NCBI GenBank assembly: GCA_946998205.1
Contig: CAMPYJ010000015.1
Location: forward strand, 1-58,873
Length of the DNA: 58,873 bases
Reading direction: 5' to 3'
From: an uncultured Prevotella sp.
GTDB lineage: Bacteria; Bacteroidota; Bacteroidia; Bacteroidales; Bacteroidaceae
Below, piece by piece: positions 54,356-58,873 of the stretch. The notes beneath the pieces were generated by a model. That model had not been told where the DNA came from. It did no database searches and saw only the letters and a list, made by a program, of their open reading frames with translations. The position numbers and the translations under genes are program-made. The number at the start of each line of letters is the position of its first letter. Position 1 is the stretch's first letter.

Positions 54356-55339
54356 ATGCTCAAACTGCTCAAGCGCTTCAGCGCATCCGTCAGGAGGCTC
54401 GCGCTCTACCTGGTGTCCAAGCGGTTCCTGGTGTTTTTGTTCTTCCTGTTTCTCAGCGCGGCGTTCTGGCTCTCCATGACGCTCGATGAGATGTACGAGA
54501 AAGAAATACCCGTACCCATACACTTGGTCAACATACCCAAGAACATCATCATCACCACCGAGATGCCCGACACCGTCATCATGACGGTACGCGACAAGGG
54601 GTTCGCATTCATGGGCTATTTCACGGGCAACAGGTTCCGGCCCATCAACCTCAACTTCTCCACCTACGCCAACGAGAGCACTGGAAGGGGAAGCGTGCCG
54701 CTGGCCGACGTGCAGAACATCCTGTACCAACGACTGGCCAACTCTTCGAGAATCACGGCCCTGGAACCCAGTCAGCTAAGATTCTACTTCAACTTCGGAC
54801 AGTCGAAGGCTCTTCCCGTGCGTGCGGACGGCATCATGATACCCGCCAAGAACTACTACCTGGCACGCGTGAGCTTCTGGCCGGAAAAAGTGACAGTGTA
54901 CGCACAGCAAAGCAAACTGGACAGCATGAGGTGCATCATGACCGAGAAACTGAACATCACCAATTTCACGGACACGCTGATACGACAGGTCAACCTGCGG
55001 AAAATCATCGGCGTGAAAACCGTACCGGAGAAGGTGAAGATAGGTCTCTACCCCGACATCCTCACGGAAGAGAGCATCGAGGTGCCCGTCACGGCCGTCA
55101 ACATGCCGAAAGGCAAGACCCTGCGCACCTTCCCGTCCAAGGTAAAGGTGCTGTTCAACATCGGGGTAACGGCTTTCAGGAAAATCAGTGAAAAGCAATT
55201 CAAGGTGGTGGTCAACTATGACGAGCTGCGGAAAAACCCTTCCGACAAATGCGCCCTGCACTTGAAAACCGTCCCCGCAGACGTGCGCCAAGCGCGGCTG
55301 GAAATGAACCAGATAGACTATCTCGTCGAACAACAATAA
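54356..55339 (+). CDS. YbbR-like (CdaR-type) domain protein
   Basis: A 327-residue membrane protein with an N-terminal transmembrane helix (about 20-40, KRFLVFLFFLFLSAAFWLSM) and YbbR-like repeat domains outside (about 45-320). In Firmicutes YbbR/CdaR regulates diadenylate cyclase; in this phylum the role is not known. It lies between yajC and coaE, 12 and 24 bases away, in a stable operon. Confidence 0.85.
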   Translation: MLKLLKRFSASVRRLALYLVSKRFLVFLFFLFLSAAFWLSMTLDEMYEKEIPVPIHLVNIPKNIIITTEMPDTVIMTVRDKGFAFMGYFTGNRFRPINLNFSTYANESTGRGSVPLADVQNILYQRLANSSRITALEPSQLRFYFNFGQSKALPVRADGIMIPAKNYYLARVSFWPEKVTVYAQQSKLDSMRCIMTEKLNITNFTDTLIRQVNLRKIIGVKTVPEKVKIGLYPDILTEESIEVPVTAVNMPKGKTLRTFPSKVKVLFNIGVTAFRKISEKQFKVVVNYDELRKNPSDKCALHLKTVPADVRQARLEMNQIDYLVEQQ

Positions 55340-55363
55340 CCACTCCAGGCAACCAACGGTGAG

Positions 55364-55954
55364 ATGAACAACAGGAAGAGCATTGTAGCCATCACGGGCG
55401 GCATCGGGGCGGGCAAGAGTCATGTGTGCCGACTGCTCAGGCAACGGGGCATCGTGGTCTACGACTGCGACGAGGCGGCCAAGCGGCTCATGCGAGAAGA
55501 TCATCAGCTGCGGCAACAACTCATCCAACTGGTGGGAGCGGATGTGTACGAGGGAACGGAGCTTCAGAAGTCGGCGCTCGCCCGGTTCCTGCTGGCATCA
55601 GAGGCCAACAAGCAGGCGGTCAACGACATCATCCACCCAGCCGTGGCCACCGACTTCCTGAAGTCGCCGCTGCAGTGGGTAGAGAGCGCCATCTTGTTTG
55701 ACGCTCACTTCGACCGCCGCATCGCGCCCGACAAGGTGATATGCGTCACGGCTCCGGTGGAGACACGCGCGGAACGCATCATGCGGCGCGACCACATAAG
55801 CCGTGAAAAGGCCACTGCGTGGATGAACAGCCAAATGCCACAAGAAGAAATGGTAAGGCTGAGCGACGTTGAACTCGTCAACGACGGAAAAGCCGATTTA
55901 TCCCAACAAATAGAGAAAATATTAGAACAACTGAACCGCAACCACATCCTTTAA
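55364..55954 (+). CDS. coaE: Dephospho-CoA kinase
   Basis: A 196-residue CoaE, the last step in CoA synthesis. P-loop GGIGAGKSH (12-20), DCDEAAKRLM near 36, and the ...ERIMRRDHISREKA lid region near 130-145 are visible. Normal length. It follows the YbbR gene by 24 bases. Confidence 0.93.
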   Translation: MNNRKSIVAITGGIGAGKSHVCRLLRQRGIVVYDCDEAAKRLMREDHQLRQQLIQLVGADVYEGTELQKSALARFLLASEANKQAVNDIIHPAVATDFLKSPLQWVESAILFDAHFDRRIAPDKVICVTAPVETRAERIMRRDHISREKATAWMNSQMPQEEMVRLSDVELVNDGKADLSQQIEKILEQLNRNHIL

Positions 55955-56020
55955 AATAAGGTGTACAGGGGTGCGGGGCGGTACATGCATCATCTGTCAA
56001 ACGAAAATTAACAAACAACA

Positions 56021-56458
56021 ATGAAAACAATTCTTTCAATCGCAGGTAAGCCAGGACTTTATAAATTGGTGTCACGCGGAAAAATGAACCTCATCGTAGA
56101 ATCGCTCGACGAGACACACCGCCGCATGCCGGCCTTCTTCACCGACAGGGTCACCAGCCTGGGCGACATCGCCATGTACACCGACACCGACGACGTGCCA
56201 CTGTGGAAGGTGCTCAAGGGCGTGGGCGAACAGGAGCAAAACAAGCTGGTGTCGCTCAACTACAAGAAGGCCGGAAGCAAGGAACTGCGCGAGTATTTCG
56301 CCAAGGTGCTGCCGTCGTTCGACCAGGACCGCGTGCACGACAGCGACATCAAAAAACTGCTGCAGTGGTACGACATCCTCGTGAAGAACGACATGACCGA
56401 CTTTGAAACCCTTCTCGCACCCGACAAGGAAACGAGCGGCGAGGGAGAAACCAAATAG
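56021..56458 (+). CDS. DUF5606 protein
   Basis: A 145-residue protein of the Bacteroidetes DUF5606 family: start KTILSIAGKPGLYKLVSRGKMN (residues 2-23), VTSLGDIAMYTDTDDVPLWK and a helical C-terminal half (about 75-135). No enzymatic motif. No signal peptide; cytoplasmic. It is a standard neighbour in the phylum after coaE. Function unknown. Confidence 0.85.
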   Translation: MKTILSIAGKPGLYKLVSRGKMNLIVESLDETHRRMPAFFTDRVTSLGDIAMYTDTDDVPLWKVLKGVGEQEQNKLVSLNYKKAGSKELREYFAKVLPSFDQDRVHDSDIKKLLQWYDILVKNDMTDFETLLAPDKETSGEGETK

Positions 56459-56647
56459 GAAACACGCTAAGGGAACAAAACAGGGCGTCATTTACGTTAT
56501 TTAACATTTTTACGGACAATGTTTTAGGTTAGTCGGTTGTTTACTTTTCAGAAGTATCGCTTATTTGTCAACGACACCATCATACCATGGATTGTCGTGC
56601 TGACAAACAACGACTCGTCAAACATTAAACAGAAAGGAAATAAGAAA

Positions 56648-57271
56648 ATGAAGAAAAACGTAGGAATGGCATGGCTGCTGACGGCATGCCTTACTCTGAG
56701 TGCGACATCCTTAACCTCTTGTCTTGGTTCCGGCGACGACAACCAGACGAAGATTACGAAAGAAGAGGTACAATTGGCTTTTGCCAAAGTGAAGGGTAAG
56801 CATACCGGCAAACTGATTTATCCGCAGCGTGAGGTGAAGAGCGCCGCTGACCGCACTGATACGCTGGACATCTCGTGGACGCTGACAACAGACAGCACGA
56901 TGGTCATCCACAACGTCCCTGTCAAGGCCCTGGCGGAGAACGTGACCAACGCCGACTTGCGGAAACTACTGCTCACGGCGCCCAACCAAGACTTGAAGTG
57001 CAACATCGGCTTTTACAGCGTGTCGCCCGTGGCCTTTGTCATACAGCCTACACGACTTACCTACCAGTTGGATGACCATGGGAAGAGCAAGAAGTATGAG
57101 GTGGGATTCTATTACAACATCCCCGGTTCGATGGGTGTTTACACAGTGAAGGAGGGACAGGCAAATATGATTATGCAGATTTTTGAGGCTGCCATCCGCG
57201 AAGAAGGAAAAGAAAAGGAATTCTTCCGAAAAGGCATTCCTCTGATTTTATCCGAAAAGAAAAAGAAGTAA
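56648..57271 (+). CDS. DUF4840-type lipoprotein
   Basis: A 207-residue lipoprotein starting at ATG 56648, giving a signal peptide with lipobox LTSC (cysteine about 25); the upstream frame from 56537 is not supported. The mature part is a beta-rich domain (about 35-200; RTDTLDISWTLTTDSTMVI, KYEVGFYYNIPGSMGVY). Similar to DUF4840 proteins of Bacteroidetes. A strong intrinsic terminator follows directly. Confidence 0.8.
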   Translation: MKKNVGMAWLLTACLTLSATSLTSCLGSGDDNQTKITKEEVQLAFAKVKGKHTGKLIYPQREVKSAADRTDTLDISWTLTTDSTMVIHNVPVKALAENVTNADLRKLLLTAPNQDLKCNIGFYSVSPVAFVIQPTRLTYQLDDHGKSKKYEVGFYYNIPGSMGVYTVKEGQANMIMQIFEAAIREEGKEKEFFRKGIPLILSEKKKK

Positions 57272-57319
57272 AAATATTCCCTGGGCACCTTGCAGTGCCC
57301 AGGGAATATTTTTTTGTGG
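57272..57319 (+). terminator. Intrinsic terminator
   Basis: A 16-17-pair stem AAATATTCCCTGGGCA / TGCCCAGGGAATATTT around an 8-base loop, followed by a T-run (57309-57315). Its symmetrical A/T ends make it bidirectional, so it may also close metY transcripts coming from the right. Confidence 0.9.
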
Positions 57320-57333
57320 AAATAGGCTTTCAC

Positions 57334-57419
57334 TAGATTTCTAGGTTTCCTAGGATTCCCTAGATTTCCTAGGATCCCTAGCTTCCCTAGGATTCCCTAG
57401 GATTCCCTAGGATTCCTAT
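57334..57419. repeat. 10-bp tandem array rich in CCTAGG
   Basis: Units such as CTAGGATTCC repeat with a 10-base step up to the metY stop codon. CCTAGG palindromes recur. It sits 3' of the terminator, between convergent genes. Confidence 0.8.
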
Positions 57420-57422
57420 GAA

Positions 57423-58706
57423 TCATTTTTTATCTAAGCTTTGCTTGATGTCATCCAGCAAATCGTCCACGTCCTCGATGCCCACAGAGAGGCGGATGAG
57501 GGTGGGGTCGATGCCTGAGGCGCGCAACTGCTCGTCACTCAGCTGGCGATGGGTGTGGCTGGCGGGATGCAGCACGCACGTCCTGCTGTCGGCCACATGG
57601 GTGGCGATGTTGATGAGCCGCAGCGAGTCCATGAACTTCACGGCCGTTTCGCGGTCGCCCTTCAGGCCGAAGGCAATCACGCCGCACGACCCGCCCGGCA
57701 AATATTTCTGTCCCAAAGCGTAATGCGGGTCGCTCTTCAGTCCGCAGTAGTGAACCCATGCCACGCGGTCACTGGCTTCAAGGAACTCGGCAACGCGCTG
57801 GGCGTTCTGGCAGTGACGGGCCATGCGCAGGTGCAGCGTCTCCAGACCTAAATTGAGCAAGAAGGCGTTCTGCGGCGACGGAATGGAGCCAAGGTCGCGC
57901 ATGAGTTGCGCCACCAGCTTGGTGAGATAGCCCATCTTGCCGAAATCCTTCGCATACGTCAGTCCGTGGTACGAGTCATCGGGCAGGCACAGTCCGGGGA
58001 ACTTGTCAGCATGCGCCATCCAGTCGAAGTTGCCGCTGTCCACAACCACTCCTCCTACGGCGGCCGCATGTCCGTCCATATACTTGGTGGTAGAGTGCGT
58101 TACGATGTCGCATCCCCACTCGAAGGGCCGACAGTTGATGGGTGTGGCGAAGGTGTTGTCCACGATGAGCGGAACTCCGTTGCGATGGGCGACGCGTGCG
58201 AACTTCTCGATATCCAGCACGCGGCATCCTGGGTTGGAGATGGTTTCGCCGAACATGGCGCGCGTGTTGGGGCGGAACGCCTTCTGTATCTCCTCTTCCG
58301 AAGCCTCCTGGTCGATAAAGGTGCAGTCGATGCCCAGTTTCTTCATCGTCACACCAAAGAGGTTGAACGTGCCGCCGTAGATTTCGGTAGAGGCCACGAT
58401 GTGCGACCCAGCCTCGCAGATATTGAACATGGCGTAGAAGTTGGCGGCCTGTCCGCTGGAAGTGAGCATGGCGCCCACGCCTCCTTCGAGAGCGGCTATC
58501 TTCTGTGCAACGGCATCGTTGGTGGGGTTGGCCAGACGGGTGTAGAAGTAGCCCGATTTCTTCAGGTCAAAGAGCTGTGCCATCTCCTCGGTGTTGTCGT
58601 ATTTGAAAGTGGTACTCTGATAAATAGGGGGTTGAACGGGTTGTCCGTTTTGTGGCTTCCATCCTCCGCGGATGCAGAGGGTCGCCGGCTTCAATTTATT
58701 CTCCAT
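57423..58706 (-). CDS. metY: O-acetylhomoserine sulfhydrylase (MetY)
   Basis: A 427-residue PLP enzyme of the Cys/Met metabolism family, converting O-acetylhomoserine and sulfide to homocysteine. The PLP lysine is in VTHSTTKYMDGHA; GGVGAMLTSSGQAAN and the ASTEIYGGTFNLF segment fit the long (MetY) branch, length about 430. It pairs with the acetyl-type MetA at 48.9 kb. A -7-like TACCTTTG is at 58743-58736. Sulfide donor and specificity are inferred. Confidence 0.92.
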   Translation of the reverse strand: MENKLKPATLCIRGGWKPQNGQPVQPPIYQSTTFKYDNTEEMAQLFDLKKSGYFYTRLANPTNDAVAQKIAALEGGVGAMLTSSGQAANFYAMFNICEAGSHIVASTEIYGGTFNLFGVTMKKLGIDCTFIDQEASEEEIQKAFRPNTRAMFGETISNPGCRVLDIEKFARVAHRNGVPLIVDNTFATPINCRPFEWGCDIVTHSTTKYMDGHAAAVGGVVVDSGNFDWMAHADKFPGLCLPDDSYHGLTYAKDFGKMGYLTKLVAQLMRDLGSIPSPQNAFLLNLGLETLHLRMARHCQNAQRVAEFLEASDRVAWVHYCGLKSDPHYALGQKYLPGGSCGVIAFGLKGDRETAVKFMDSLRLINIATHVADSRTCVLHPASHTHRQLSDEQLRASGIDPTLIRLSVGIEDVDDLLDDIKQSLDKK

Positions 58707-58786
58707 AATTATTTATCTAAAAAATATTCATTTTGCAAAGGTATATGTTTTTTGAAAAAAATATCTCATGTTTAACGTGTTTTTAG

Positions 58787-58794
58787 TATATTTG
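58787..58794 (+). promoter_or_regulatory. -7 promoter element of a gene beyond the window
   Basis: TATATTTG matches the consensus; no clear -33 TTG. It faces right, away from metY. Confidence 0.45.
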
Positions 58795-58816
58795 CAACAG
58801 GATTAAATTAGAAATC

Positions 58817-58873
58817 TAAAAAACTCATAAACTAAAAACTCATAAACTAAAAACTCATAAACTAAAAACTCAT
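58817..58873. repeat. 15-bp tandem repeat, cut by the window end
   Basis: AAAACTCATAAACTA repeats nearly four times and runs out of the window. It is in the leader of the next rightward gene, if the promoter at 58787 is real. Confidence 0.8.

Overview
The window looks like chromosome of a Bacteroidales bacterium, most likely Prevotella-like. Evidence: promoters of the Bacteroidetes type (TTG, 19-20 bp, TAnnTTTG) in front of many genes, almost no Shine-Dalgarno sequences, TamL/TamB, a TPP-riboswitch-controlled TonB receptor-PnuT-thiamine pyrophosphokinase operon, a NusB with a long N-terminal extension, and Bacteroidetes families such as DUF5606 and DUF4840. No rRNA, tRNA or CRISPR array was seen.

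Layout. 0.6-4.4 kb: thiamine salvage operon behind a TPP riboswitch. 4.6-6.1 kb: dnaA. 6.5-11.8 kb: leftward run of class II ribonucleotide reductase, dihydroneopterin aldolase, N-acetylmuramoyl-L-alanine amidase and an MCE/MlaD protein. 12.2-17.1 kb: a nitroreductase, then a large coiled-coil outer-membrane protein and an OmpA-family protein. 17.2-25.9 kb (system A): a leftward operon of a vWA-like lipoprotein, a 4-TM protein, a tubulin-like GTPase, a giant actin/Hsp70-fold ATPase, a coiled-coil protein and a zinc-ribbon membrane protein, preceded by a 66-bp tandem repeat. 27.0-34.0 kb: tamB-tamL outer-membrane assembly pair.

34.0-45.9 kb is an AT-rich island. It carries an IS1380-type transposase fragment, a 164-bp terminal-inverted-repeat element, a frameshifted Abi_2 (AbiD/AbiF-type HEPN) gene behind its own promoter and a possible terminated leader RNA, and a tight six-gene rightward operon (system B). 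System B encodes a tail-anchored J-like protein, a membrane coiled-coil protein with a GrpE-like end, a long Hsp70, a protein kinase-AAA+ fusion, a TerB-like protein and an unknown protein. I consider system B, with the Abi locus beside it, the best candidate for an undescribed (possibly defence or proteostasis) system; system A is the second.

45.9-58.9 kb returns to core genes: zinc-ribbon lipoprotein, U32 peptidase/RNA hydroxylase, MetA, PurN, S4-domain protein, Pth, L25, then rightward NusB, YajC, YbbR, CoaE, DUF5606 and DUF4840, and finally MetY. MetA carries the residue associated with acetyl-CoA use, which fits the O-acetylhomoserine-using MetY. Intergenic regions are rich in short repeats: GGGCGGTTC-ended MITE-like elements, 22-bp or 66-bp tandem units at four places, 9- and 10-bp arrays at gene ends, and a dispersed hairpin element found 3' of two operons. 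All domain calls are from reading the translations by eye; no database search was possible.
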